This document shows positions 43,755 to 53,054 of a stretch of DNA of 64,000 nt, piece after piece (position 1 is the first letter of the stretch; each line of letters begins with the position of its first letter). Source of the DNA: JAGPUQ01 sp963708735 (GTDB taxonomy: Bacteria > Pseudomonadota > Gammaproteobacteria > Pseudomonadales > Porticoccaceae); assembly GCA_963708735.1 (NCBI GenBank), contig CAVPTW010000010.1, forward strand, positions 62,001-126,000. Reading direction: 5' to 3'. Position numbers and translations under genes: made by a program. Under the pieces are notes generated by a model that had not been told where the DNA came from, made no database searches, and saw only the letters and a program-made list of their open reading frames with translations.

Positions 43755-46727
43755 TCAGTGGTCTTCGCCGTGCTCCGTCAGTGCCGACACTTCCTGGACC
43801 TGCGCCTCGGCAGTCGCAGCATGATTCTCCAGAACCGGTTTGGCGCGTGACCGGCGGGGATCATTTGCCGGACGCGGCGCGGACACAGTGCTGACCGCCA
43901 CGGGCGGCGGCAGACTGGTATCGATCGGGCCGGACAAGGGTACCGGGATGCTGGAGGTCACCACGGTGATGGCGGCGACCTGGCGCGGCGCGGCGCGCGG
44001 ATCGTTGGCCGCGCGCCGGGGTTCGGCAGCGGTGGGGGTCGCCGTCTCTACCGCTGGCACAACCGGTGCGCTGGGTGCGTCCGGAGTTTCAGTAACGCTA
44101 GCCACCTGCACAACGGGTTCAACGGTGGCTGGTATCGGCGTAGTGTCACTCACCTCGAATCCGAGTTGGCGCTGGGGATGCGTGATGTCGATCTCGGTTG
44201 CGGGTTCAGACGCGGGAATAACGGTATCCGTGGACGGGCGAACGTCATCCAGGGAGAACGCAGGTACCTCTTCCTCTTCTGCGGCTCCAACTGCCGGAGA
44301 TTCGGGCGCCAATGCCATCGGTTCCGGAAGGTCTTCCGACCCGTTGTCTCCCGAAATGATCTCGGGCGCCATGTTCAGCAGCTGGGCGGCTTCAAGCGCG
44401 ATGACATCGCGGACGTCGTCGGTCGCAGGCACAACGGGGGGTTCCGCGGCGAGCGCGGCGATAGAGTCTTCGATCACCAGCCCGGCGGTCGGTTCTGCTT
44501 CGCCTTCAGGCAGCGGTACACGTTCACGCCGACGTTTCGGCTGTCGGCGTTCTCCTTCCGGGCGTCGTGGCGGGCGCGGCGATGCAACTGGCCCCGCGTC
44601 CTCCCGGATGGCCTCTGCGGGCAGTAACGTCAGCTCCTCGGTGCCTTCAGCGCCTTCGGTAACGATCCGGTTCTGGTCATCCCGCACGGGCCGGCGTCGG
44701 CGTCGGCTGCGGCGCGGACGGCCATCTTCGCCGGTGCGCGCAGATTCGTCGTCGCCGACTACCGGAGCCTGAACTGCTGCTGGTTCGGCCGATGAGACGT
44801 TGGCAGCCTCTCCGGGTCCGGGCGGGCGCCCGCGCCCACGACCACCGCGTCGGCTCCGATTCTGGCCCTGGCCCTGCTGGCCCTGCAGGGCGGATTCGTC
44901 GGCCGTGTTCGCTTTTTCGGTCGGGCGGCGATTATTGCGCTGGGCGGCCGGTTTTCGCACCGCCGGGACTGCGGGTGACTCCGGCGCGATCGGCGCCGGT
45001 GCTTCGGTTCCCACGAGCGACCCGAGCAGACGTTTGAGCCAGCTTTTGCGGGTACCGCTGCCTGCCGCGGTCGCCACGGGTGCTGGTGCTTCAGGTGCGG
45101 GGCGCGGCGGCATGGGCGCGGGTGACTGCGGCGGCAGCGACTGTACCGCAGGTTCCGGCAACAGCGGCGCGGACTCGATCTCCAGCGGGTCGGGCAGATT
45201 TTCAGTGGTCAGTTGGTTGATGACCTGATAGCTGTACATGTCCGGCACATTGTCCTGCTCGCGAATGCGCTGGACTTCGTAATGCGGGGTTTCCATGCTT
45301 TCGCTGGGCAGGATCGCAACGCGAATCCCGTGACGGGTTTCGATGTCCAGAATCGCCCGGCGCTTCTCGTTGAGCAGGAAGGTGGCGACGGCGACGGGGG
45401 TGATGGCACGAATCTGTACGCTGTTCTCCTTTTGTGCCTCCTCCTCGACGAGGCGCAGGATCGACAGGGCCAGGGACCGGGTACCGCGAATCGTGCCCTG
45501 GCCGTCACAGCGCGGACACACCTTGAAGGTCATTTCTTCCAGCGAGGGGCGCAGGCGTTGCCGCGACATTTCCAGCAGACCGAAGCGGGAAATGCGCCCC
45601 AGCTGCACCCGGGCGCGGTCGACCTCCAGGGCCACGCGCATGCGGTCTTCGACCATGCGCTGGTTCTTGCTCGACAGCATGTCGATGAAGTCGATGACGA
45701 TGAGGCCGCCCACATCGCGCAACCGCAACTGGCGGGCGATCTCGTCGGCTGCCTCCAGGTTGGTGTGCAGCGCGGTTTCCTCGATATCGCCGCCCTTGGT
45801 AGCGCGCGCCGAGTTGATGTCGACGGAGACCAGTGCCTCGGTGATGTCGATGACGATGGAGCCGCCCGACGGCAATTTGACTTCGCGCTGAAACGCGGTT
45901 TCGATCTGTTGCTCGATCTGGTAACGATTGAACAGGGGCACGCTGTCGTTGTAGTACTTGACCCTGCCGGCTTCGTCCGGCATGACCTGCTGGACAAAGG
46001 CGGCGGCGAGTTGGTAAGCCTCCTTGCTGTCGACGATGACCTCGCCCACGTCGGGGCGCAGATAGTCGCGGATGGCCCGGATGATGACGTTGCTTTCCTG
46101 GAACAGAAATTTCGGCGCCTTGGCCTGCTGGGCTTCGCGTTCGATGGTCTGCCACAGGTGGAGCAGGTAATCGAGGTCCCACTGGAGCTCTTCGGCGGAG
46201 CGGCCGATACCGGCGGTACGCACGATGACGCCGCAGGGCTCGGGGATTTCCAGGCCCTTGAGCGCGTCGCGCAGTTGATCGCGCTCCTCGCCCTCGATGC
46301 GACGTGAAATGCCGCCGGCGCGGGGGTTGTTGGGCATCAGCACCATGTAACGGCCGGCCAGGCTGACGAAAGTCGTCAGCGCCGCGCCCTTGCTGCCGCG
46401 CTCTTCTTTCTCGACTTGAACAATGACTTCCTGGCCTTCCTCAAGGATTTCCTTGATCTTGACTTTGCCCTGGGGGTCGGCGGGACGGCGCTTGAAATAT
46501 TCCCGGGCGATTTCCTTGAGCGGCAGAAAGCCGTGCTTTTCGGCGCCGTAGTTGACGAATGCCGCTTCCAGGCTGGGCTCTACCCGGGTGATGACGCCCT
46601 TGTAGATATTGGCTTTTTTCTGCTCCCGGGTACGGTTTTCGATATCCAGGTCATAGAGCAACTGGCCATCGACCAGCGCGACACGCAACTCTTCCGGCTG
46701 CGTGGCATTGATGAGCATTCTTTTCAT
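43755..46727 (-). CDS. rne: Ribonuclease E
   Basis: Central endonuclease of mRNA decay and rRNA/tRNA processing, and the scaffold of the RNA degradosome. 990 residues from ATG 46727 (MKRMLINATQPEELRVALVD). S1 domain around NIYKGVITRVEPSLEAAFVN; DNase I-like domain with magnesium ligands near D303 (SVDIN) and D346 (IDFIDM); zinc-link CPRC near 404-407, positions matching E. coli. The C-terminal half is disordered and has several arginine-rich patches (RRGGRGRGR, RRSRRRRRP, PKRRRERVP) expected to bind RNA, then proline/valine-rich sequence. The leader is long (about 440 nt) and may mediate autoregulation. Confidence 0.97.
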   Translation of the reverse strand: MKRMLINATQPEELRVALVDGQLLYDLDIENRTREQKKANIYKGVITRVEPSLEAAFVNYGAEKHGFLPLKEIAREYFKRRPADPQGKVKIKEILEEGQEVIVQVEKEERGSKGAALTTFVSLAGRYMVLMPNNPRAGGISRRIEGEERDQLRDALKGLEIPEPCGVIVRTAGIGRSAEELQWDLDYLLHLWQTIEREAQQAKAPKFLFQESNVIIRAIRDYLRPDVGEVIVDSKEAYQLAAAFVQQVMPDEAGRVKYYNDSVPLFNRYQIEQQIETAFQREVKLPSGGSIVIDITEALVSVDINSARATKGGDIEETALHTNLEAADEIARQLRLRDVGGLIVIDFIDMLSSKNQRMVEDRMRVALEVDRARVQLGRISRFGLLEMSRQRLRPSLEEMTFKVCPRCDGQGTIRGTRSLALSILRLVEEEAQKENSVQIRAITPVAVATFLLNEKRRAILDIETRHGIRVAILPSESMETPHYEVQRIREQDNVPDMYSYQVINQLTTENLPDPLEIESAPLLPEPAVQSLPPQSPAPMPPRPAPEAPAPVATAAGSGTRKSWLKRLLGSLVGTEAPAPIAPESPAVPAVRKPAAQRNNRRPTEKANTADESALQGQQGQGQNRSRRGGRGRGRPPGPGEAANVSSAEPAAVQAPVVGDDESARTGEDGRPRRSRRRRRPVRDDQNRIVTEGAEGTEELTLLPAEAIREDAGPVASPRPPRRPEGERRQPKRRRERVPLPEGEAEPTAGLVIEDSIAALAAEPPVVPATDDVRDVIALEAAQLLNMAPEIISGDNGSEDLPEPMALAPESPAVGAAEEEEVPAFSLDDVRPSTDTVIPASEPATEIDITHPQRQLGFEVSDTTPIPATVEPVVQVASVTETPDAPSAPVVPAVETATPTAAEPRRAANDPRAAPRQVAAITVVTSSIPVPLSGPIDTSLPPPVAVSTVSAPRPANDPRRSRAKPVLENHAATAEAQVQEVSALTEHGEDH

Positions 46728-47259
46728 GTCAGTCCTGCGCAATGAATGGCGCTGGACGGTGTGTCGGTAGGAACGGAGACGAAATTCGGGTACTGACCGG
46801 CGTGTCGCTGCTACGAGCCACGCACAAGGTATCGGTGAGCACTTACCGCGATCGTTCTGGCGCAGAGGATGGTCAGAGGGTTGCCCCCGTCATTCACAAC
46901 AACGTTGAACCGAATGTTGAACTGATCGTCCTGTCGGCAGCGGATCGGGTGTCTTGCGGCATCGCGCGAGACAACCTGGCCAGCGTTACCCGATTACAAA
47001 TTTCGTTTCGGTAATACCGCCACGCCATCGAGCGTGGGCTTTGTAAGGCGCGCTTGCGTGTACTTTTGACTACGACGCGCCGAGGTAACTGTGCGGGCTC
47101 GCCCGGCCGGCGCTACACCGACGCACTTCGCGGGTGAGGGGTTTGGGGCGGGCGGGTGCCAGCGCACCGGAATATAGCGGTTTTCATTAACCAATTCAAT
47201 TAAAAGAATAAATTTACCGGTCTGCTACACTTGCGGCCAGCGATGTACGGTGGTTTTCA
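46728..47259. promoter_or_regulatory. rne promoter and long leader; divergent rluC control region
   Basis: 532 bp without a convincing gene. On the minus strand a promoter candidate has -35 TTGAAT (47194-47199), a 17-bp spacer and -10 TATATT (47171-47176). That would start rne mRNA near 47164 with a leader of about 435 nt. E. coli rne also has a 361-nt leader through which RNase E cuts its own message. G+C-rich stretches in this leader can form hairpins, but no specific hp2-like element could be confirmed by eye. Nearby A+T-rich sequence also faces rluC. Confidence 0.55.
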
Positions 47260-48228
47260 GTGACCGAGCCCAGAGTATCTCCGTCCCCCAATGGCGTCAC
47301 CTGGCTTGATATAGCGGAGGTACAGGCGGGTCAACGCATCGATAACTTTCTGTTGGCTCTGCTCAAGGGAGTACCCAGGTCGCGTATCTATCGCCTGCTC
47401 CGCAAAGGCGAGGTCCGCGTCAACAATGGGCGCATCAAGCCGGAATATAAATTGCTCGCCGGGGATCGGTTGCGGCTGCCGCCGGTGCGGACGGCGCCGC
47501 CCCGGGAGCTGCCGGAGCCGGCTCCGGCCTTGCAGCAGGCGTTGACGGAGCGGGTAGTGAGTCGGGGCGAGGGCTGGCTGGTGCTCGACAAGCCTGCCGG
47601 CCTTGCGGTCCACGGGGGCAGTGGCGTCGCCCTGGGCGTTATCGAGGCGCTCCGCGCTACCTGGCCCGAGCAGCGCGGGCTGGAGTTGGTCCACCGGCTT
47701 GACCGGGATACCTCCGGCTGTTTGCTGATTGCCTCGACCCGTTCGGCACTGCTGTCCTTGCAGCGACAAATGCGCGACGGCTCGCTGGAGAAGAAGTACC
47801 TCGCGCTGGTCGCGGGGAGCTGGCCGAGCGGATTGACCGAGGTGAATGCACCCTTGCGGAAAAATACCCTGAGTTCGGGTGAGCGCATCGTGCGGGCCGA
47901 TGTTGACGGCAAAGCGGCGCTGACCCGATTCAGGGTCGTGCAGCGCTTCCCGGGCTTTACGCTGGTGGAGGCCCGCCTGGAAACGGGCCGGACGCATCAG
48001 ATCCGGGTGCACTGCCAGTTGATGGGGCATTCCATTGCGGGTGATCCCAAATATGGCGCCCGGGACGCAAATCGGGAAGCACGGGAGTTCGGCTTGCGGC
48101 GGATGTTCCTGCACGCGTCAGAGCTCATTTTCGAGGATCCCGCCACTCACACCCAGGCGGCGGGCAGGGCGCCGCTGCCGCACGAACTGGCAGAGGTGTT
48201 GCGGCGGTTGGCGGCGCGTGCCGGTTAG
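47260..48228 (+). CDS. rluC: 23S rRNA pseudouridine synthase C
   Basis: Makes pseudouridines at 955, 2504 and 2580 of 23S rRNA in E. coli. 322 residues from a GTG. An N-terminal S4 domain (RIDNFLLALLKGVPRSRIYR, LLRKGEVRVNNGRIKPEYKL) precedes the catalytic domain, with the aspartate motif HRLDRDTSGCLLIA and the conserved ETGRTHQIRVH. Divergent from rne, exactly as in E. coli, supporting RluC over RluD. Confidence 0.94.
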   Translation: MTEPRVSPSPNGVTWLDIAEVQAGQRIDNFLLALLKGVPRSRIYRLLRKGEVRVNNGRIKPEYKLLAGDRLRLPPVRTAPPRELPEPAPALQQALTERVVSRGEGWLVLDKPAGLAVHGGSGVALGVIEALRATWPEQRGLELVHRLDRDTSGCLLIASTRSALLSLQRQMRDGSLEKKYLALVAGSWPSGLTEVNAPLRKNTLSSGERIVRADVDGKAALTRFRVVQRFPGFTLVEARLETGRTHQIRVHCQLMGHSIAGDPKYGARDANREAREFGLRRMFLHASELIFEDPATHTQAAGRAPLPHELAEVLRRLAARAG

Positions 48229-48305
48229 CCTGGAACAGGGATCGGGCCGCGGTGGTTGCGGGGCGTTGATCCTCCCGCCCGGTCCGGTCGACCCATACTG
48301 CCTGA

Positions 48306-48893
48306 TCATCGGCGGTCGGTGATTACATCCACTCCGAACTCCGCCAGCAGTTCGCGCAGCTGGATCAACGGCAATCCGATGAGTGCTGTGGGATCGTCGC
48401 TGCGGAGCGCCTTGAACAAGGCGATACCGAGTCCCTCCGCCTTGAAGCTGCCGGCGCAATCATAGGGTTGCTCGCGTTCCAGGTAGCGGTCGATCTCCGC
48501 GGGCGCAAGGGTGCGGAACACCACCTCGGTGACTACCGTGCGGCTTGCCGCCTTACCGCTCGTGGCACTAAGTACGGTGACGGCGGTGTAGAAATGCGCG
48601 GTTTGACCGGACAGGTGTCGCAATTGAGCCCGCGCGGTGGCGAAGTCGCCGGGTTTCCCGAGCCTCAGGCTGCCGCACACGGCCGTTTGATCGGAACCGA
48701 TGATCAGGGCGTCGGGGCAGCGTTGCATCAGCGCCCGGGCTTTGGCTTCCGACAGGCGCGCAGCCAGCGCGCTGGGCGCCTCGCCGGCCCGCGGACACTC
48801 ATCGACGTCGGGAGCCAGCTGGCTGAACGGCAGCCCGAAGCGGGCGAATAGCTCGCGACGATAGGGCGAAGTGGAAGCGAGGACGACTTTCAT
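48306..48893 (-). CDS. Maf-like nucleotide pyrophosphatase (YceF type)
   Basis: 195 residues, MKVVLASTSPYRRELFARFGLPF ..., with the Maf signature SxSxxR, the ALIIGSDQTAVC segment and FRTLAPAEIDRYL, YDCAGSFKAEGLGIALF, GLPLIQLRELL. The YceF branch hydrolyses 7-methyl-GTP and related modified nucleotides. It is on the opposite strand to its neighbours, between rluC and yceD, as in E. coli. Confidence 0.9.
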   Translation of the reverse strand: MKVVLASTSPYRRELFARFGLPFSQLAPDVDECPRAGEAPSALAARLSEAKARALMQRCPDALIIGSDQTAVCGSLRLGKPGDFATARAQLRHLSGQTAHFYTAVTVLSATSGKAASRTVVTEVVFRTLAPAEIDRYLEREQPYDCAGSFKAEGLGIALFKALRSDDPTALIGLPLIQLRELLAEFGVDVITDRR

Positions 48894-48975
48894 CGGGAGG
48901 GGGATCGGTCGGAGCCGTCACTATGCTGCGTTTTTCTTTGACAGATCAAGATGCTATCCCTAGAATCGCGCCGCG

Positions 48976-49494
48976 ATGAACAACCCGAGCCCCCGATCCA
49001 GCCTGCCGCGATCCGTTGCGGTGCGGAAACTCGCGGCGCAAAGCCAGAGTCTCTGTGGTGTGATCGATGGCGCCGGGTTGCCGCGCCTGTCCGAGGCAGT
49101 GTCGGCAATCTCCGGCCCGGTCACTGTCGAATTGCGATTCGATCCGGGCACCGCTGGGTTTCCCGAAGTGGCTGGACGGGTGTCGGCGCAGGTTGCCATG
49201 GTCTGCCAGCGCTGCCTGGATACCTTGACAGTGGCGCTGGAGGTACCGATTGCCGTGGGGGTGGTGCAGGACATCGCGGCGGAGCAACGGTTGCCCCGGC
49301 GGCTCGATCCCTGGATCGTGACGGACGAGGAAGGGGATCTTTTTGATCTCGCTGAAGAAGAATTATTGCTGGCGCTGCCCATCGTAGCGCTGCACGAAGA
49401 CGAATCCTGCCATGCGTCACCGGTTGTTACCGGAGACGCCGGCGACACCCGGAACCCGTTTCGGGTGCTGGCAGAACTGAAGCTGCAACGCTGA
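48976..49494 (+). CDS. yceD: YceD/DUF177 family protein
   Basis: 172 residues. The family marks are the cysteine pair VCQRCLDTL and the C-terminal NPFRVLAELK. YceD (DUF177) proteins are linked to 23S rRNA accumulation and large-subunit assembly and nearly always precede rpmF, as here. Acidic stretch DEEGDLFDLAEEELLLALP is typical. ATG at 48976. Confidence 0.9.
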   Translation: MNNPSPRSSLPRSVAVRKLAAQSQSLCGVIDGAGLPRLSEAVSAISGPVTVELRFDPGTAGFPEVAGRVSAQVAMVCQRCLDTLTVALEVPIAVGVVQDIAAEQRLPRRLDPWIVTDEEGDLFDLAEEELLLALPIVALHEDESCHASPVVTGDAGDTRNPFRVLAELKLQR

Positions 49495-49559
49495 GCTCCG
49501 GCCGCGCGGCGCAATTAACCACAATTAACCGATGACGGGCTCGAGCCCGGGAGAACAGG

Positions 49560-49739
49560 ATGGCTGTACAACAGGATCGCAAGACTCGCTCCAAACGCGG
49601 CATGCGCCGCTCCCACGATGCGCTCACCGGCCCCACGCTGGCGGTGGATAGCCTGAGTGGCGAAAAGCATCGCCGTCATCATGTGACCGCCGACGGTTTC
49701 TATCGCGGTCGCAAAGTGATCGACATCGACACCGACTGA
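49560..49739 (+). CDS. rpmF: 50S ribosomal protein bL32
   Basis: 59 residues, MAVQQDRKTRSKRGMRRSH ..., the universal bL32 start, with GEKHRRHHVTADGFYRGRKV. Basic, at the normal length. The ribosomal-protein/fatty-acid link (yceD-rpmF-plsX) is conserved across gammaproteobacteria. A short gene easily missed by length cut-offs. Confidence 0.97.
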   Translation: MAVQQDRKTRSKRGMRRSHDALTGPTLAVDSLSGEKHRRHHVTADGFYRGRKVIDIDTD

Positions 49740-49742
49740 CCA

Positions 49743-50759
49743 TTGACCGTCACCGCAGTCATCGCTGTCGATGCGATGGGCGGCGATTTGGGTACGACCG
49801 CGACGATTCCGGCCGTGGTCGACTTTCTCTCCGGTAATCCGGATGTTCAGATCCTGCTGTTTGGCAACGAGTCCGATTTGCGTGGACAGTTGCGCGATCG
49901 GCGCGGGCATGTGCCGTCGGAACGCCTGCAACTGATCGACTGCCCGCAGCGGGTGGAGAGCGGCGATCGGCCGGCGCGCGCCTTGCGTCACAAGCGGGAA
50001 TCCTCGATGTGGCGCGCGCTCGCCGCCGTGGCCGAAGGGCGCGCGTCGGCCTGTGTCAGTGCGGGGGAAACCGGCACCTTGATGGCCATGGGAACCGCCG
50101 TGCTCGGCACACTGCCCGGGATCGAGCGGCCCGCCATCTGTACTGCGCTGCCGGCGATCTCCGGTCGGGTGTATCTGCTCGATCTCGGCGCCAATGTCGA
50201 TTGCGACGGCGACACGCTCCATCAATTTGCCCGCATGGGCGTGGCCCGCCTGCAGGTCGCGGAGCAGTTGCGCACCCCCCGGGTCGCGCTCCTCAATATC
50301 GGCGCCGAGGCGGGCAAGGGCAATCGCGCTGTCAAGGCGGCAGCGGAACTGCTTGCGGCGGATGCAACCCTCAACTATGTCGGTTTCGTGGAAGGTGATG
50401 GGTTGCTGCGCGGGCAGGCCGATCTGGTGGTGTGCGACGGTTTCGTCGGCAACGTGGCGCTGAAGGCAATGGAGGGCACGGCGCGTCTGGTTGTCGAACA
50501 ATTGCGTGCGACCGGGCGGAGTCGCTCCAGATGGCGGAGCTGGGTGGCGCGGCCACTGTTCAAGTCCGCGCTCGGTTTTCTCGATCCCGGTCAATACAAT
50601 GGCGCCTCCATGCTCGGACTGCGCGGTGTGGTCGTGAAGAGCCACGGCAGCGCTGACAGCGCCGGTTTTGGCCACGCATTGACGGTTGCGTTGACGGAGG
50701 CCCGGGGCGGTTTGCCCGAGCGCATCGCCGCGCGTCTGGCCGCCGTCACAAGCTCCTGA
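49743..50759 (+). CDS. plsX: Phosphate acyltransferase PlsX
   Basis: Makes acyl-phosphate from acyl-ACP for phospholipid synthesis. 338 residues from a TTG start 3 nt after rpmF (LTVTAVIAVDAMGGDLGTT). Conserved: VDAMGGD at the N-terminus, SAGETGTLMAMGTAVLGTLPG, YLLDLGANVDCD, RVALLNIGAEAGKGN and VCDGFVGNVALKAMEG. Closely followed by fabD with no fabH in between. Confidence 0.95.
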   Translation: MTVTAVIAVDAMGGDLGTTATIPAVVDFLSGNPDVQILLFGNESDLRGQLRDRRGHVPSERLQLIDCPQRVESGDRPARALRHKRESSMWRALAAVAEGRASACVSAGETGTLMAMGTAVLGTLPGIERPAICTALPAISGRVYLLDLGANVDCDGDTLHQFARMGVARLQVAEQLRTPRVALLNIGAEAGKGNRAVKAAAELLAADATLNYVGFVEGDGLLRGQADLVVCDGFVGNVALKAMEGTARLVVEQLRATGRSRSRWRSWVARPLFKSALGFLDPGQYNGASMLGLRGVVVKSHGSADSAGFGHALTVALTEARGGLPERIAARLAAVTSS

Positions 50760-50797
50760 AAAGCGGTCCGGTGTGATTTACCAGTGAGAACCAGTCC

Positions 50798-51760
50798 TTG
50801 AATCAATCACTCGCCTTGAACCAGCAGCTCGCTTTCGTTTTTCCCGGCCAGGGTTCCCAGAAAATCGGCATGCTGGCCGAACTGGCGGGCCGGCATCCGC
50901 AAATTCTCGATACCTTTTCCGAAGCCTCGACCCAGCTGGGTTACGACCTCTGGCAGCTGTGCCAGCAGGGCGACCCCACCGAAATCAATCTCACCGAACG
51001 CACCCAGCCGCTGTTGTTGACTGCCAGTGTTGCGCTCTGGCGGTTGTGGCGGCAACAAGGTGGCGCCCGGCCTGCGGTGCTCGCTGGGCACAGTCTGGGG
51101 GAGTGGTCGGCACTGGTGTGCGCCGATGTGGTGGCTTTTACCGATGCCGTCGAGCTCGTTCGCAAGCGCGGTGCCTACATGCAGGCCGCGGTGCCGGCGG
51201 GCGTGGGCGCCATGGCGGCGGTGATGGGCCTCGACGACGCCGAGATTGAACGCTGTTGCGCACAGGCGGCAGCAGCGGAGGTGGTCGCGCCGGTCAACTA
51301 CAATGCACCGGGCCAGGTGGTCATTGCGGGACACGCGGCCGCCGTGGCGCGTGCCATCGAATTGTGCAAGGCAGCGGGTGCGAAACGGGCGCTGCCGTTG
51401 CCGGTCAGCGCCCCCTTCCATACCGAATTGATGCGCCCGGCCGCGGAGCGTCTGGCGGCCGACATCGCGGCGACCCGATTCGATGCGCCGGTCATCCCGG
51501 TCATCCACAATGTGCATGCGCGCGCGGAAGCCGATCCGGTCGTCATCAAGGACCTGATGGTGCGTCAGATCTACAGCCCGGTGCGCTGGGTGGATTGTGT
51601 GGCGGCACTGACGGCGCGCGGTGTGGCGCTGACGGTGGAATGCGGTGCCGGCAAGGTTCTGTGCGGATTGAACAAGCGGATCGCGGCTACGCTGGCGACT
51701 TTTGCCACCGAGGACGATGCCAGCCTGGCGGCCGCCTTGAGCGCAGCCGGTCGCTGCTGA
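50798..51760 (+). CDS. fabD: Malonyl-CoA:ACP transacylase
   Basis: Loads malonyl groups onto ACP. 320 residues from a TTG (LNQSLALNQQLAFVFPGQGSQ). Active-site serine in GHSLGEWSALV, second catalytic residues in VSAPFHTELM (His), and FPGQGSQ at the N-terminus. In many relatives fabH precedes fabD, but here plsX ends only 38 nt upstream. Confidence 0.94.
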   Translation: MNQSLALNQQLAFVFPGQGSQKIGMLAELAGRHPQILDTFSEASTQLGYDLWQLCQQGDPTEINLTERTQPLLLTASVALWRLWRQQGGARPAVLAGHSLGEWSALVCADVVAFTDAVELVRKRGAYMQAAVPAGVGAMAAVMGLDDAEIERCCAQAAAAEVVAPVNYNAPGQVVIAGHAAAVARAIELCKAAGAKRALPLPVSAPFHTELMRPAAERLAADIAATRFDAPVIPVIHNVHARAEADPVVIKDLMVRQIYSPVRWVDCVAALTARGVALTVECGAGKVLCGLNKRIAATLATFATEDDASLAAALSAAGRC

Positions 51761-51795
51761 ATGTGTCTCCCACGCTGTAAAGCGGAGTAAGCGTC

Positions 51796-52539
51796 ATGAG
51801 TATCGTGGACAAGATTGCCCTGGTCACGGGCGCCAGCCGCGGCATCGGCGCGGCCATCGCCGATGCGCTGGGGAGGGCGGGCGCCATCGTCGTTGGCACC
51901 GCCACCACTCCGGAAGGAGCCGAGCGCATCTCCGCGCGCTTTGCCGACCTCGGGATCAAGGGCCGGGGGACGGCGCTCGATGTCACGGATGCGGCGGCCG
52001 TAGTGCAGGTCGTGCAACAGATCGAGGACGAGTTCGGTCCGCCCCTGATTCTGGTCAACAACGCCGGAATTACCCGCGACAACCTGTTGTTGCGCATGAA
52101 AGAAGAAGAGTGGAACGATGTCATCGAAACCAATCTGAGCGCCGTGTACCGGCTCTGCAAGGCGTGCGCGCGTGGCATGACGCGCGCGCGCTGGGGCAGA
52201 ATCATCAACATCAGCTCCGTGGTCGGGGCGATGGGCAATGCGGGTCAGGCCAATTACGCCGCCACCAAGGCGGGCGTCGCGGGATTCGCGCGCGCGCTTG
52301 CCAAGGAGTTGGGCTCGCGTAACATCACGGTCAATACCGTGGCGCCCGGCTTTATCGATACCGATATGACCCGCGAGCTGCCGGCGGCGAATCGCGACGC
52401 GATGCTCGCTTCCATTCCCCTCGGACGGCTCGGGCAGCCCGAAGAAATCGCCGCGGTAGTGGTATTTCTGGCGGAGGATGGCGGTGCCTATATCACCGGC
52501 GAAACCATTCAGGTCAACGGCGGCATGTACATGGGCTGA
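51796..52539 (+). CDS. fabG: 3-oxoacyl-ACP reductase
   Basis: NADPH-dependent reductase of fatty-acid elongation. 247 residues, SDR fold: GASRGIGAAIAD cofactor loop, NNAGITRDNLLLRM, catalytic serine in INISSVVGAMG and YxxxK in ANYAATKAGVAGF; C-terminal GETIQVNGGMYMG. ATG 51796. It lies 35 nt after fabD; a separate promoter candidate for acpP follows. Confidence 0.96.
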   Translation: MSIVDKIALVTGASRGIGAAIADALGRAGAIVVGTATTPEGAERISARFADLGIKGRGTALDVTDAAAVVQVVQQIEDEFGPPLILVNNAGITRDNLLLRMKEEEWNDVIETNLSAVYRLCKACARGMTRARWGRIINISSVVGAMGNAGQANYAATKAGVAGFARALAKELGSRNITVNTVAPGFIDTDMTRELPAANRDAMLASIPLGRLGQPEEIAAVVVFLAEDGGAYITGETIQVNGGMYMG

Positions 52540-52570
52540 GGGATCGAATCGGGACTGCCCGCGCTGGCGG

Positions 52571-52598
52571 TTACGGAGCGGGGGAATTTGGGTAAAAT
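52571..52598 (+). promoter_or_regulatory. Candidate acpP promoter
   Basis: -35 TTACGG (52571-52576), 16-bp spacer, -10 TAAAAT (52593-52598), about 110 nt before the acpP ATG in the fabG-acpP gap. acpP is often given an extra promoter because ACP is very abundant. Confidence 0.4.
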
Positions 52599-52709
52599 GC
52601 GCGCCGGCATAGCGGGGCTCCCTGCCTCAACCGGCTCTGGGCCGCCGACCGAGGGCAGGCCGCATAACACACTGGCACAACATCCGTACAACAGGAGCGA
52701 TTGTTAATC

Positions 52710-52946
52710 ATGAGCAACACACGAGAACGCGTCATCAAAATGGTTGCCGAGCAATTGGGCGTAAAGGAAGAAGATGTCAAGCCCGATTCATCTTTCATTG
52801 ATGATCTCGGCGCGGACTCGCTGGATACCGTGGAGCTGATCATGGCCCTGGAAGAAGAGTTCGATACCGAAATCCCCGATGAGGATGCCGAAAAGTTGGC
52901 CACGGTTCAGGATGCCATTGACTACATCCAGAAGAATCTGGGCTGA
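52710..52946 (+). CDS. acpP: Acyl carrier protein
   Basis: 78 residues, MSNTRERVIKMVAEQLGVKE ..., with the phosphopantetheine serine S37 in LGADSLDTVELIM. Very acidic, as expected. The ATG at 52710 has AGGAG about 14 nt upstream; a TTG nine bases earlier is in frame but unlikely. fabF, which follows acpP in E. coli and Pseudomonas, is absent. Confidence 0.97.
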   Translation: MSNTRERVIKMVAEQLGVKEEDVKPDSSFIDDLGADSLDTVELIMALEEEFDTEIPDEDAEKLATVQDAIDYIQKNLG

Positions 52947-52966
52947 TTTCCTCACGCTATTCCCGG

Positions 52967-52986
52967 CCGCCGGCGCTGGCCGGCGG
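52967..52986 (+). terminator. Possible hairpin after acpP
   Basis: 7-bp G+C stem (CCGCCGG with CCGGCGG) around a 6-nt loop, 21 nt after the acpP stop. It may partially end transcription or protect the abundant acpP message. There is no T-tract. Confidence 0.35.
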
Positions 52987-53054
52987 TCATCTCCTCCCTC
53001 CCTCGCGGATGGTTCGTCCCTGGACTGGCACGCTGATCTGAGCCCTGGTGCGGG

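Noticed and set aside
46742..47014. Small open frame in the rne leader
   Set aside because: No conserved motif or ribosome-binding site; more likely part of the rne untranslated leader.
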